From assembly GCF_014673215.1 (NCBI RefSeq), contig NZ_JACWMS010000004.1, positions 372,001 to 436,000 on the forward strand: 64,000 nt of DNA, given 5' to 3'. This DNA comes from Gordonia hankookensis (GTDB taxonomy: Bacteria > Actinomycetota > Actinomycetes > Mycobacteriales > Mycobacteriaceae). Position numbers and translations under genes: made by a program. The notes below the pieces were generated by a model. That model saw nothing but the letters and a program-made list of their open reading frames with translations. It was not told the origin of the DNA and did no database searches. This document shows positions 7,329-15,260 of this stretch, piece by piece (positions within the stretch are counted from its first letter, which is position 1; every line of letters begins with the position of its first letter).

Positions 7329-7341
7329 CATCACCGGTTGT

Positions 7342-7733
7342 TCAGCCTCGCGACCCAGCCGGGGTGATGGTGAACGATTCCGGCGCACTGCCCGAGCGAA
7401 TCGCTGCCAGGGCGGCGGCGCGTCCGTCGTCGTCGGGAATCTGGAGGGCGGCGTCTACGTCGGCCTGGGTCGCCGATCCGCCCGTGTAGAGCCGGTTGGC
7501 CAACAGGCTGATTGATGCCCAGCAGTTCACCACCAGGCGGGGAACCTGGGCGGGCCGAGGATCTCCCGCTGCGGTCATCGCGGCGAGATCTTCGGTGCCG
7601 TCGAGGGTGCATCGGATAGCTGCCGAGGTGGGCGGGCCGCCGGCGAGGAAGAACTGTTCGGCATACGGACCGGCGTAGCTGATCGCGGCGCGGTCCTGGT
7701 CATCGAACCGGGTGACGTAAAACCGCCTCGATC
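7342..7733 (-). pseudogene. C-terminal fragment of an unidentified protein, fused to a hydrolase/cyclase remnant
   Basis: On the minus strand an open frame of about 130 codons reads RFYVTRFDDQDRAAISYAG, then PYAEQFFLAGG, CWASISLLANRLYTGG and PESFTITPAGSRG before the stop at 7344-7342. It looks like genuine coding sequence but has no start of its own and enters in a different frame from the hydrolase-like remnant upstream. The AGPYAE segment recalls the helical end of M41-type metallopeptidase-like proteins, a weak resemblance only. The simplest reading is the surviving 3' end of a second gene joined to the remnant by a deletion near 7720-7726. Confidence 0.5.
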
Positions 7734-7985
7734 TCGCGAACCCGGTCGTCGAGCGTGCGCACCTTGGGGAGCGGGTCGGACAGCCCCACGCCGGCCTTGT
7801 CGAAAAGCAGTACGCGGCAGTAGGTCCCGATCTGATCGAAGAATGCCTTGAACTCGGGCACCGTCGGAGAGCAACTCGAGGTGGGTGACCATCGGTCCGA
7901 CGAAGACGAGGTCGATCGGCCCGTCGCCGACCACCTGATACGCCAGACTGAGTTCGCCACATGGCGCGTAGGACGTGTCCGGCAC
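7720..7985 (-). pseudogene. N-terminal remnant of an alpha/beta-hydrolase (adenylate-cyclase-associated type), frameshifted
   Basis: From GTG 7985 the minus strand reads PCGELSLAYQVVGDGPIDL, VFVGPMVTHLELL and then, after a one-base frame change near 7865, VPEFKAFFDQIGTYCRVLL, FDKAGVGLSDPLPKVRTLDD and VREIEAV. These are the first 90 residues of the alpha/beta-hydrolase module that actinobacteria often fuse to class III adenylate cyclases. The sequence breaks off at the point where the nucleophile elbow and the rest of the protein should follow, and no cyclase domain is present. One frameshift plus a truncation make a functional product very unlikely, although the single-base frameshift could be a sequencing error. 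Confidence 0.65.
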
Positions 7986-7991
7986 GGCGCA

Positions 7992-8141
7992 TCAGTCCTT
8001 GGGGAACTGGGGCGCGTCGTCGAGTGCCATCAGCTCGCCGACACGCGCGAACAGCGGGTTCTGCAGGATCCGGTCACCGCTGATCAACGCTGCGAGAACA
8101 GCGATCAGGAACAATGCACAGACGCGGGCGAGCGGATGCGC
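7992..8141 (-). pseudogene. 5'-truncated remnant of a membrane protein gene
   Basis: The minus strand encodes HPLARVCALFLIAVLAALIS, then GDRILQNPLFARVGELMAL and DDAPQFPKD before the TGA at 7994-7992. It has one membrane helix and a soluble tail and reads as coding sequence, but no start codon lies in frame before the membrane helix. The stop sits two bases before the next ATG/GTG, so it was probably cotranscribed with the hydrolase-like remnant before decay. The family is not recognised. The remaining 8142-8247 holds nothing I can identify except the ribosome site of the next gene. Confidence 0.45.
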
Positions 8142-8247
8142 ATGACCTACTTCTGGTCCATCCCCGCTATGACATGTTTCATATTCTGGTGAACTGGTGG
8201 GGCGACGGTTGCAGGTGACGGTCCGATCGGCAACAGGGAGGGTGTCA

Positions 8248-8814
8248 GTGGGCGAGATCGTGGTCTCGGAGTTCGTCTCCGTCGACGGTGTGATGGAGGC
8301 GCCGGGCGGCGAGGAGGGCTACCCACACACGGGCTGGACCTTCGACTTCCACACGCCGGAGCTGCGGCGGGCCAAGTTGGGCGAGATCCTCGAGGCACGA
8401 GTGCATCTGCTCGGGCGCCGGACCTACGAGTCGTTCGCCGGCGCTTGGCCGCACTATGAGGACGACGACGGATTCGCCGCCAAGATGAACACGATGCCCA
8501 AGCGAGTCGTGACGAGTACGTTGCGCGAGCTGTCCTGGGCCAACTCGCAGGTGCTCGAGGGTCCGGTCACCGAGGCGGTCACGCGGTTGCGCGACGAGAC
8601 CGATGGGGTCGTCCTCGTCGCCGGCAGCCGCACCCTCGTCCATCATCTGCTGGCTGAAGGTCTCGTCGACGAGCTGCGCCTGGCCGTGTTCCCGGTGATC
8701 CTCGGTTCCGGATTCCGGGTGTTCCCCGACACCGAGCACGCCACCGGCCTGACGTTGCAGAGCCACGGTGCCCTCGGGAGCGGTGTGCAGCTGGTGACCT
8801 ACCGACGGGCCTGA
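8248..8814 (+). CDS. dihydrofolate reductase family protein (RibD C-terminal-like)
   Basis: A 188-residue cytoplasmic protein of the DHFR/RibD_C fold: an N-terminal strand and loop EFVSVDGVMEAPGG, the helix motif LLGRRTYESFAGAWP, and the nucleotide-binding part VVLVAGSRTLVHHLLAEGLV, followed by DELRLAVFPVILGSGFRVFP. Actinobacteria carry many such proteins; most are NADPH-dependent reductases of unknown substrate and not the folate enzyme. The GTG at 8248 has GGGAGG at 8236-8241 with suitable spacing; the in-frame GTG at 8242 is too close to that site. The next gene (GT87 transferase) begins 17 bases later, so the two may be cotranscribed. It marks the return to core-like composition after the pseudogene block. 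Confidence 0.8.
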   Translation: MGEIVVSEFVSVDGVMEAPGGEEGYPHTGWTFDFHTPELRRAKLGEILEARVHLLGRRTYESFAGAWPHYEDDDGFAAKMNTMPKRVVTSTLRELSWANSQVLEGPVTEAVTRLRDETDGVVLVAGSRTLVHHLLAEGLVDELRLAVFPVILGSGFRVFPDTEHATGLTLQSHGALGSGVQLVTYRRA

Positions 8815-8830
8815 CGGCGGCGCGTCGTCG

Positions 8831-10321
8831 GTGGCGGACAACGACCTTCCCGACGACACGGCGATTCGCCTCGCCCCGGGCGTCACCTGCGAGTACGTTC
8901 GGCTCGTGCGCGCCGGTACCGCCGAGGATCTCAGGGCAGGGGACAGGCGTTCAGCGCCCGAGATCGCCTGGTGGCTCATCGGTGTCGCGGCGATGGCAGC
9001 ACTCGGCGCAGTCGTGTGGCACGCGACGGCGGTCTCGCCGGGCAATCCGTTCTACGGCTTGTTCAACAACTTCACCGACCTCCGGGTCTATCGGGCAGGC
9101 GCCCAGACGGTCCTCGACGACCGGCCCCTGTACACGGCGCCGGTCCTCTGGCGACTGGACTTCACGTATCCACCGTTCTCCGCGGTCGTGCTCATCCCGT
9201 TCGCCCTGATGACCCAGATGATTGCGGCGGTGGTCTGGTGGACCGCATCGTTCGTCGCACTTCTCGGGGTGATCGTGCTGGGCTTCCGCAGTCTCGGCTA
9301 CCGCATCGACGGGCGGCTCTGGATCTTCGCTGCCCTCCTCACGGTCTGCTCCACGGTGCTGGAACCGGTGCGCACGACGATCTGGCTCGGACAGATCAAC
9401 ATCTTCCTGATGGCGCTGATCCTGGCCGATCTCGTTCTCCTGGATCTGGTGCGCCCGGGCTCCCGACTCAAGGGTGTCGGTGTGGGGTTGGCCGCGGGCG
9501 TGAAACTGACGCCCGCGTTCTTCCTCGTCTACTTCGCGGTCAACCGCCAGTGGCGTGCCCTCACGACGGGCATCGCGTCGTTCGCGGCGACGATTGCCAT
9601 CGGGTTCCTGGTGATCCCGCGGGACGCGTGGGCGTACTGGACCGACTACGTCGGCGGTGCGACGCGGATCGGTCGGGTCGACTCGCCGGCCAACCAGTCG
9701 GTGAACGGATTCATCTCACAGTTGTTGGACTACTTCGACATCCGACGGTTCGCACATCCTCTGAAGGGCATCCCGGTCTACGAGGCGCCGGCGTGGCTCT
9801 GGGTGCCGGTCGCGGTTGTCGCGGCGATCCTCGGCCTGTGGGCGGCCCGGGTCGCCCACCGTAGAGGCCAGGAGCTGCTGGCGGTGACCATCGTGGGCAT
9901 GACGGCCTCGACGGTGTCCCCGTTCTCGTGGGGGCATCATTGGGTCTGGTTCGTGCCGCTGCTCGTCGTCGCGTTCGATTTCGCTTACCGAGGCTCTGTC
10001 GAGCATGGGGCCGGGGCGTGGTGGCGCTGGCTCGCGCCTGCCACCGTGATCGCTCTGTCGTTCACGTGGTGGCATCACTGGTACCAGAGCGGCCCGCGGT
10101 TGGGTTCCGATCACGCGATCGCCCTGGGACTCTTCATGATGCCGCGCTGGCCCGACCCGCAGTGGTTCGATCGAGTCGAGGTGATCCTCTACGCCGGCTG
10201 CTACCCGCTGGTCCTGTTGCTGACGATCGTCGTCACGCTGGTCGGGGATGCGCGACTCCGCCGGCGGCAGCGCGAGGAGAACGTCGTCGCGCGTCCGGAG
10301 CCGGCGGCGTCCGTCGCGTAG
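8831..10321 (+). CDS. GT87-family membrane glycosyltransferase (polyprenyl-phosphate-mannose dependent)
   Basis: 496 residues with about 45 cytoplasmic residues, then roughly ten membrane segments. The first periplasmic loop holds NNFTDLRVYRAGA with the acidic D83 expected for catalysis in GT-C enzymes, followed by RLDFTYPPFSAVVLIPFAL. Another signature is LGQINIFLMALILADL, then VGLAAGVKLTPAFFLVYFAV. This is the GT87 (DUF2029) family, which in Mycobacteriales adds alpha-mannose or arabinofuranose to lipomannan, arabinogalactan or PIMs at the outer face of the membrane using lipid-linked donors. Which polymer is modified cannot be said. The start is GTG without a clear ribosome site; residues before the first helix are poorly conserved, so the start is uncertain. 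The stop TAG begins a possible -10 (TAGGCT) for the next gene. Confidence 0.82.
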   Translation: MADNDLPDDTAIRLAPGVTCEYVRLVRAGTAEDLRAGDRRSAPEIAWWLIGVAAMAALGAVVWHATAVSPGNPFYGLFNNFTDLRVYRAGAQTVLDDRPLYTAPVLWRLDFTYPPFSAVVLIPFALMTQMIAAVVWWTASFVALLGVIVLGFRSLGYRIDGRLWIFAALLTVCSTVLEPVRTTIWLGQINIFLMALILADLVLLDLVRPGSRLKGVGVGLAAGVKLTPAFFLVYFAVNRQWRALTTGIASFAATIAIGFLVIPRDAWAYWTDYVGGATRIGRVDSPANQSVNGFISQLLDYFDIRRFAHPLKGIPVYEAPAWLWVPVAVVAAILGLWAARVAHRRGQELLAVTIVGMTASTVSPFSWGHHWVWFVPLLVVAFDFAYRGSVEHGAGAWWRWLAPATVIALSFTWWHHWYQSGPRLGSDHAIALGLFMMPRWPDPQWFDRVEVILYAGCYPLVLLLTIVVTLVGDARLRRRQREENVVARPEPAASVA

Positions 10322-10364
10322 GCTGGGCGGGCGAATTCGGTCAGAGCGGTCACGGAGCGGGGAT

Positions 10365-10781
10365 ATGTCGGCCTGGAAGCGGTTGCGGCTGTGGGGCCGC
10401 CAGCGGCGGTATCTCATCCGCCGGAACCCGAAGCTGCACCTCGCGTATCGCATCGTGGTCGGTGTGGTCGGGACGGTCGTCCTGGCGTGCGGCATCGTCG
10501 CCATCCCGTATCCCGGTCCGGGCTGGCTGATCGTGTTCCTGGGACTCGGCATCCTGGCCTCGGAGTTCTCCTGGGCGCACCGGGTGCTGACCTATGCCCG
10601 GGGCAAGTACGACGCCTTCATGGACTGGATGCAGCGCCAGCACTGGTCGGTGCAGGCAGGCGCGTGGCTGGGGACCGCCGCGATCGTCGTGGTGACCTTG
10701 TGGCTGCTCGGCGCGATAGGGATGGTCGCAGGGTGGGTGAACATCGACGCCGACTGGCTCGCGAGCCCCATCCTGTCCTGA
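10365..10781 (+). CDS. PGPGW-type transmembrane protein (TIGR02611 family)
   Basis: A 138-residue membrane protein with the diagnostic IPYPGPGWLIVFLGLGILAS between two hydrophobic segments, preceded by a basic head (MSAWKRLRLWGRQRRYLIRR) and followed by a third segment (AAIVVVTLWLLGAIGMVAGW). The family is confined to actinobacteria and has no established function. ATG 10365 is chosen because family similarity begins here and GGAGCGGGGAT precedes it; an upstream in-frame GTG lies inside the GT87 gene. A 22-base tandem repeat spans its stop codon. It lies 145 bases before thrS. Confidence 0.8.
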   Translation: MSAWKRLRLWGRQRRYLIRRNPKLHLAYRIVVGVVGTVVLACGIVAIPYPGPGWLIVFLGLGILASEFSWAHRVLTYARGKYDAFMDWMQRQHWSVQAGAWLGTAAIVVVTLWLLGAIGMVAGWVNIDADWLASPILS

Positions 10782-10816
10782 CTACGCCGCTGCCCTGTCC
10801 TGACGACGCCGCCGCG
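10773..10816. repeat. 22-bp tandem duplication at the end of the PGPGW gene
   Basis: CTGTCCTGAC followed by TACGCCGCTGCC (10773-10794) is repeated as CTGTCCTGAC plus GACGCCGCCGCG (10795-10816). The first copy contains the stop codon of the upstream gene, so slippage here would not alter the protein. Confidence 0.6.
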
Positions 10817-10857
10817 CCGAACCGGTCGGCGGATGCGGGTCGTCGAACAGGCGCAGA

Positions 10858-10863
10858 TACGAT
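10858..10863 (+). promoter_or_regulatory. candidate -10 element for thrS
   Basis: TACGAT fits TANNNT and lies 62 bases before GTG 10926. No -35 hexamer is evident. No T-box-like stem I or antiterminator can be seen in the leader. Confidence 0.35.
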
Positions 10864-10925
10864 CAGAGACGCAACCAACCCGCCGCGACACGTCCATCGT
10901 GTTCTGACTGCTGAGGAGCGTCCTC

Positions 10926-13001
10926 GTGCCCGACGATCTCCAGGTGACCACCCCCGCCACCATCCGTGTGCCGGCCGGGAGCACCGCGGGTACGGCGCTT
11001 CGCGACCACGACCTGCCCAACAAGGGGCCGGACGCGGTCGTCGTGGTCCGCGATGCGGCCGGGCAACTGCGTGACCTCTCGTGGGTCCCGGATCTCGACA
11101 CCGACGTCGAGCCCGTCGCCGCGAACACCGAGGCCGGGCGCAGCGTGATCCGGCATTCCTGCGCGCATGTCCTGGCGCAGGCCGTACAAGAACTGTTCCC
11201 GAACGCGAAGCTGGGAATCGGGCCACCGATCAAAGACGGCTTCTATTACGACTTCGACGTCGCCGAGCCGTTCACCCCCGAGGACATCACCGCCCTCGAG
11301 AAGAAGATGAAGCAGATCATCAAGGCGGGTCAGCGCTTCTCCCGGCGTGTCTACTCGTCGAAGGACCAGGCGCGGATGGAACTGTCCGCCGAGCCGTACA
11401 AGCTCGAACTGATCGACGACAAGGGAGCCGCGGCCGACAGCGAGATCATGGAGGTCGGTGGGGCGGAACTGACCGCCTACGACAACCTGAATCCGCGTAC
11501 CGGTGAACTCATCTGGTGCGACCTGTGTCGCGGTCCGCACGTCCCGACGACGAAGTACATCTCGGCCTTCAAGCTGACCCGTAGCTCCGCGGCCTACTGG
11601 CGGGGCGACCAGGACAACGCCGATCTACAGCGGATCTACGGCACGGCCTGGGAGTCGGCGGAGGCCCAGGACGCGTATCTCGAACTGCTCGCCGAAGCCG
11701 AACGTCGCGACCACCGTAGGCTCGGCGCGGAGCTCGACCTGTTCAGCTTCCCGGACGAACTGGGTTCCGGTCTGCCCGTCTTCCATCCCAAGGGCGGGAT
11801 CATCCGCACCGAGATGGAGGACTATTCGCGTCGGCGGCACATCGATGCCGGCTACGAGTTCGTCAACACCCCGCACATCACCAAGGGGCATCTCTACGAG
11901 GTCTCCGGGCACCTGGACTGGTACGCCGACGGCATGTTCCCGCCGATGCAGCTCGACGCCGAGTTCAACGACGACGGAACCGTGCGCAAGCCGGCGCAGG
12001 ACTACTACCTCAAGCCGATGAACTGCCCGATGCACAACCTGATCTTCCGGTCGCGGGGCCGGTCGTATCGGGAGTTGCCGCTGCGGCTGTTCGAATTCGG
12101 GTCGGTCTATCGATACGAGAAGTCCGGCGTCATCCACGGTCTCACCCGGGTGCGCGGCATGACCCAGGACGACGCGCACATCTACTGCACGCGCGACCAG
12201 ATGCGCGACGAACTGCGATCGCTGCTGACGTTCGTCCTCGATCTGCTCAAGGACTACGGCCTCGACGACTACTACCTCGAGCTGTCCACCAAGGACCCGA
12301 AGAAGTTCGTCGGCGACGACGAGTCGTGGGAGATCGCCACCGAGACGCTGGCCGAGGTGGCCCGCGAATCGGGTCTCGACCTGGTACCCGATCCCGGCGG
12401 CGCGGCGTTCTACGGCCCGAAGATCTCGGTTCAGGTCAAGGATGCGCTCGGACGCAACTGGCAGATGTCGACCATCCAGCTCGACTTCAACCAGCCCGAA
12501 CGGTTCGAACTCGAGTACACCGGATCCGACGGCGCCAAGCACCGGCCGGTGATGATCCACCGCGCCCTGTTCGGCTCCATCGAGCGCTTCTTCGGGGTCC
12601 TCACCGAGCACTATGCCGGAGCCTTCCCGGCGTGGCTGGCGCCCGTGCAGGTGGTCGGCATCCCGGTTGCCGAGGCCTTCGCCGATCACCTGCAGTCGGT
12701 CGTCGACGAGCTCAGGAAGCGGGGCATCCGCGCCGAGGTCGACCACTCCGACGATCGGATGCAGAAGAAGATCCGCAACCACACCACAGGCAAGGTGCCG
12801 TTCATGCTCCTGGCGGGCGAACGCGACGTGAACGCCGCCGCGGTGAGCTTCCGGTTCCGCGACGGCTCCCAGGTCAACGGAGTGCCGGTGGCCCGCGCCG
12901 TCGACCTCATCACCGGCTGGGTGACCGACCGCCGCAACGACTCACCGACGGCGGACACCCTCGACCATGGGGTCGATGGATCGGATGCCGCCGATGGCTG
13001 A
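10926..13001 (+). CDS. thrS: threonine--tRNA ligase
   Basis: This 691-residue class II synthetase charges tRNA-Thr. The order is an N-terminal TGS domain (about residues 5-65), the editing domain starting [19 protein letters not shown], the catalytic core with motif 1 region, the zinc ligand segment [10 protein letters not shown], motif 2 ([31 protein letters not shown]) and motif 3 ([19 protein letters not shown]), then the anticodon-binding domain ([18 protein letters not shown] region near residue 605). GTG 10926 is preceded by GAGGAGCG. It heads the phosphatidylinositol operon: the next start overlaps its end, the same arrangement as Rv2614c-Rv2613c in M. tuberculosis. Confidence 0.97.
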   Translation: MPDDLQVTTPATIRVPAGSTAGTALRDHDLPNKGPDAVVVVRDAAGQLRDLSWVPDLDTDVEPVAANTEAGRSVIRHSCAHVLAQAVQELFPNAKLGIGPPIKDGFYYDFDVAEPFTPEDITALEKKMKQIIKAGQRFSRRVYSSKDQARMELSAEPYKLELIDDKGAAADSEIMEVGGAELTAYDNLNPRTGELIWCDLCRGPHVPTTKYISAFKLTRSSAAYWRGDQDNADLQRIYGTAWESAEAQDAYLELLAEAERRDHRRLGAELDLFSFPDELGSGLPVFHPKGGIIRTEMEDYSRRRHIDAGYEFVNTPHITKGHLYEVSGHLDWYADGMFPPMQLDAEFNDDGTVRKPAQDYYLKPMNCPMHNLIFRSRGRSYRELPLRLFEFGSVYRYEKSGVIHGLTRVRGMTQDDAHIYCTRDQMRDELRSLLTFVLDLLKDYGLDDYYLELSTKDPKKFVGDDESWEIATETLAEVARESGLDLVPDPGGAAFYGPKISVQVKDALGRNWQMSTIQLDFNQPERFELEYTGSDGAKHRPVMIHRALFGSIERFFGVLTEHYAGAFPAWLAPVQVVGIPVAEAFADHLQSVVDELRKRGIRAEVDHSDDRMQKKIRNHTTGKVPFMLLAGERDVNAAAVSFRFRDGSQVNGVPVARAVDLITGWVTDRRNDSPTADTLDHGVDGSDAADG

Positions 13002-13560
13002 GCAGGGCGACGCCGCCGGCGACCGCGAGATCCGTGATTGCGGAACCGGGGATCCGGATCGGCTGCAGCGTCTCTGGAGCCCCCACCGGATGACCTACAT
13101 CACCTCCGATCCGCCGCCGTCGGCGAAATCGACCGGGCATCCGTTCCTCGACATCCCCCTCATGTCCGACGAGGACGGGCTGGTGGTGGCACGGGGAGCC
13201 GCCGTCTACGCGGTGCTCAATCTGTACCCGTACAACCCGGGCCACACCATGATCGTCCCGTATCGCCAAGTGGCCGATCTCGAGGACCTGACGGCCCAGG
13301 AGTCCGACGAACTGATGTCGTTCACCCAGCGGATGATCCGCACCATCAAGTCGGTGTCGAATCCCAACGCGTTCAACGTGGGCCTGAACCTCGGTTACGC
13401 GGCGGGTGGCTCACTCGCCGAGCACCTCCATCAGCACATCGTGCCGCGCTGGATCGGCGACGCGAACTTCATCACGGTTGTCGGGGAGACGAAAGTCATG
13501 CCACAGTTGCTGCGCGACACCCGTTCGCTGCTCGCCGACGCGTGGCTGGGCCAGCCGTGA
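12994..13560 (+). CDS. HIT-family hydrolase/phosphorylase (Ap4A phosphorylase-like, Rv2613c type)
   Basis: A 188-residue protein matching the mycobacterial Rv2613c family, shown there to be an Ap4A phosphorylase: [13 protein letters not shown] near the N-terminus, [20 protein letters not shown], and the HIT triad [10 protein letters not shown] (H144, H146, H148) followed by DANFITVVG. It should split dinucleoside polyphosphates in the cytoplasm. ATG 12994 is preferred over three earlier in-frame ATGs because the length then matches mycobacterial homologues and a GGATCGGA site lies just upstream. It overlaps the thrS stop by eight bases. Aminoacyl-tRNA synthetases make Ap4A as a side product, so the thrS pairing is sensible, though this link is an inference. 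Confidence 0.9.
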   Translation: MAEQGDAAGDREIRDCGTGDPDRLQRLWSPHRMTYITSDPPPSAKSTGHPFLDIPLMSDEDGLVVARGAAVYAVLNLYPYNPGHTMIVPYRQVADLEDLTAQESDELMSFTQRMIRTIKSVSNPNAFNVGLNLGYAAGGSLAEHLHQHIVPRWIGDANFITVVGETKVMPQLLRDTRSLLADAWLGQP

Positions 13561-13609
13561 CACCGACAGCGCCGATTCCGGCCGGGCGGGGGAGGAAAGG
13601 AGCGGTCAG

Positions 13610-14296
13610 ATGCTGAGCATCCGGGGCCGGTCCTCGGTATCCAAGGTGACATTGCCCCTCGGGCGCGCATTGCTCCGGACCGGCCTCAGTCCGGACATCA
13701 TGACCTTGATCGGCACCGCGGCCACCATCGCGGCGGCGCTCACACTGTTCCCGATGGGGTACCTGTTCGTCGGCACCCTGGTGATCTGGCTCTTCGTGAT
13801 GTTCGACATGCTCGACGGCGCGATGGCACGCGCCCGTGGCGGCGGTACCAAATTCGGTGCGGTGCTGGACAGCACCTGCGACCGCGTCGCCGACGGAGCG
13901 ATCTTCGCCGGACTGGCGTGGTGGTGCGCGGTGACCGAGCCGCATCGATTGCTGCTGATCGCCACCCTGATCTGTCTGGTCACCTCCCAGGTCATCTCGT
14001 ACGCGAAAGCGCGGGCGGAGGCGAGCGGGCTCAACGGCGACGGCGGGTGGATCGAGCGTCCCGACCGGCTCATCATCGTTCTCGTCGGTACCGGCCTGAC
14101 CGGGTTAGGGTTGGATTGGGCTGTGCACGTGGCGGTCTGGGCGCTCGCCGGGTTGTCGGTCATCACCGTCGGCCAGCGGATGTGGTCGATCTACTCCTCG
14201 CCGGGCGCACGTGACCTGATCCCGCTCGCCGCCGCGAGGACAGGCGACGACGGACCGCCGACGACGGGCACGCAGCCGCAGGCCGGGGCACACTGA
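13610..14296 (+). CDS. pgsA: phosphatidylinositol phosphate synthase (CDP-alcohol phosphatidyltransferase)
   Basis: A 228-residue integral membrane enzyme of about six helices. It carries the full CDP-alcohol phosphotransferase motif between residues 66 and 91 (DMLDGAMARARGGG, then GAVLDSTCD), with four metal-binding aspartates. In Mycobacteriales the orthologue PgsA1 joins CDP-diacylglycerol to inositol-3-phosphate, giving PI-phosphate, the precursor of all PIMs, LM and LAM. The segment SQVISYAKARAEASGL, GDGGWIERPDR supports the assignment. ATG 13610 has an excellent site (GGAGGAAAGGAG). It sits between the HIT gene and patA, in the conserved PIM operon. Confidence 0.95.
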   Translation: MLSIRGRSSVSKVTLPLGRALLRTGLSPDIMTLIGTAATIAAALTLFPMGYLFVGTLVIWLFVMFDMLDGAMARARGGGTKFGAVLDSTCDRVADGAIFAGLAWWCAVTEPHRLLLIATLICLVTSQVISYAKARAEASGLNGDGGWIERPDRLIIVLVGTGLTGLGLDWAVHVAVWALAGLSVITVGQRMWSIYSSPGARDLIPLAAARTGDDGPPTTGTQPQAGAH

Positions 14297-14324
14297 CACA
14301 CATGGTGACGGGGGAGAGGGCTCG

Positions 14325-15260
14325 ATGAGCTCGGTCGCGGGCACGATGGCCGACCTGGGGTACGCGGCCGGGTGGGCGGCGGTACGCCACGCACCGGAAT
14401 CGGTGGCGCGCGGGCTCTTCGACCGGTTCGGCGATCTCGCGGGACGTCGCAGGGGCGGGCCGGCGCAGTTGCGCCGGAATCTCGCCCGGGTCGTGGGCAC
14501 CACGCCGGAGGAGGTGCCAGACGACCTCGTTGCCGCCGCGGTGCGTTCTTATGCCCGGTACTGGTGTGAGGCATTCCGATTGCCGGTCCAGGATCTCGCT
14601 GCGATAGCGGCGACGGTGACGGTCCCCGGGCCAGACCAGGTGGTCCTCGATACCGCCATCTCCGCCGGGAAGGGTGTGATCCTCGCTCTCCCGCACACCG
14701 GGAACTGGGACATGGCCGGGGTCTGGCTCGTGCAGAACCGCGGACACTTCGCGACGGTCGCCGAGCGCCTCGAACCGGAGTCGCTGTTCAGACGGTTCGT
14801 CGAATACCGGGAATCCCTGGGTTTCGAGATCTTCCCGCTCAGCGGGGGCGAAGAGCCACCGTTCGCCCGGCTCGCCGAGAGGCTGCGGGCGGGAGGTGTG
14901 ATCTGCCTGCTGGGTGAACGTGATCTCGCGCGGCACGGGGTGCCGGTGACCTTCTTCGGTGAGAGGACGCGGATGCCTGCGGGGTCGGCGAAGCTGGCCA
15001 TCGAGACGGGCGCGGCCCTGCTGCCGGTGCACCACTGGTTCACCGATGCACCGAACTCGATGATCTCTGTCGGGGCGCCGATCGACGTGTCGGGTGGCGT
15101 GGGTCCGGCGACGCAGGCCTTGGCGGATGTGTTCGAGAAGAACATCGCCGCGCACCCGGAGGACTGGCACATGCTCCAGCCGCTGTGGGAGGCCGACTGG
15201 TCGTCGGAACGACGTGCGCGGATCGAGTCCGACGCACCGGCCGAGGAGTCGGACCGGTGA
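14325..15260 (+). CDS. patA: phosphatidylinositol mannoside acyltransferase
   Basis: A 311-residue peripheral membrane enzyme of the LpxL/HtrB-like acyltransferase family. It contains the catalytic HTGNWD motif (H124 and D129), followed by VAERLEPESLFRRFVEYR, GGVICLLGERDL and FFGERTRMPAGSAKLAIETG. The mycobacterial orthologue transfers palmitate from acyl-CoA to the 6-position of the mannose added by PimA. ATG 14325 is preceded by GGGGGAGAGG. Its stop overlaps the GTG of pimA by four bases, so the acceptor-making and acylating steps are coexpressed. Confidence 0.93.
   Translation: MSSVAGTMADLGYAAGWAAVRHAPESVARGLFDRFGDLAGRRRGGPAQLRRNLARVVGTTPEEVPDDLVAAAVRSYARYWCEAFRLPVQDLAAIAATVTVPGPDQVVLDTAISAGKGVILALPHTGNWDMAGVWLVQNRGHFATVAERLEPESLFRRFVEYRESLGFEIFPLSGGEEPPFARLAERLRAGGVICLLGERDLARHGVPVTFFGERTRMPAGSAKLAIETGAALLPVHHWFTDAPNSMISVGAPIDVSGGVGPATQALADVFEKNIAAHPEDWHMLQPLWEADWSSERRARIESDAPAEESDR

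Larger units (their letters stand above)
4290..7330. other. candidate small genomic island beside tRNA-Val(CAC)
   Basis: This stretch holds four genes I cannot assign to a family. It is visibly more A/T-rich than the flanking core genes, uses codons such as TTA and GTA, and begins directly after a tRNA gene, a common integration target. It ends at a block of broken genes (7342-8141). No integrase, transposase or convincing attachment repeat is visible, so either the mobility genes have been lost or this is an old strain-specific insertion. It interrupts what otherwise reads as ordinary chromosomal sequence. Confidence 0.45.

Noticed and set aside
7354..7363. CCCAGCCGGG matches the 3' part of tRNA-Val(CAC) at 4276-4285, as an attachment-site pair flanking the atypical block
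   Set aside because: Only ten GC-rich bases match and the flanks differ; chance occurrence is likely in this genome, and no integrase is present.
7848..8192. 114-codon plus-strand open frame
   Set aside because: It is antisense to the minus-strand gene remnants, which show clear protein patterns, and has no family pattern or ribosome site.
10782..10925. T-box riboswitch before thrS (also considered before alaS, hisS and aspS)
   Set aside because: No T-box sequence, specifier stem or antiterminator pairing could be traced in these short leaders.
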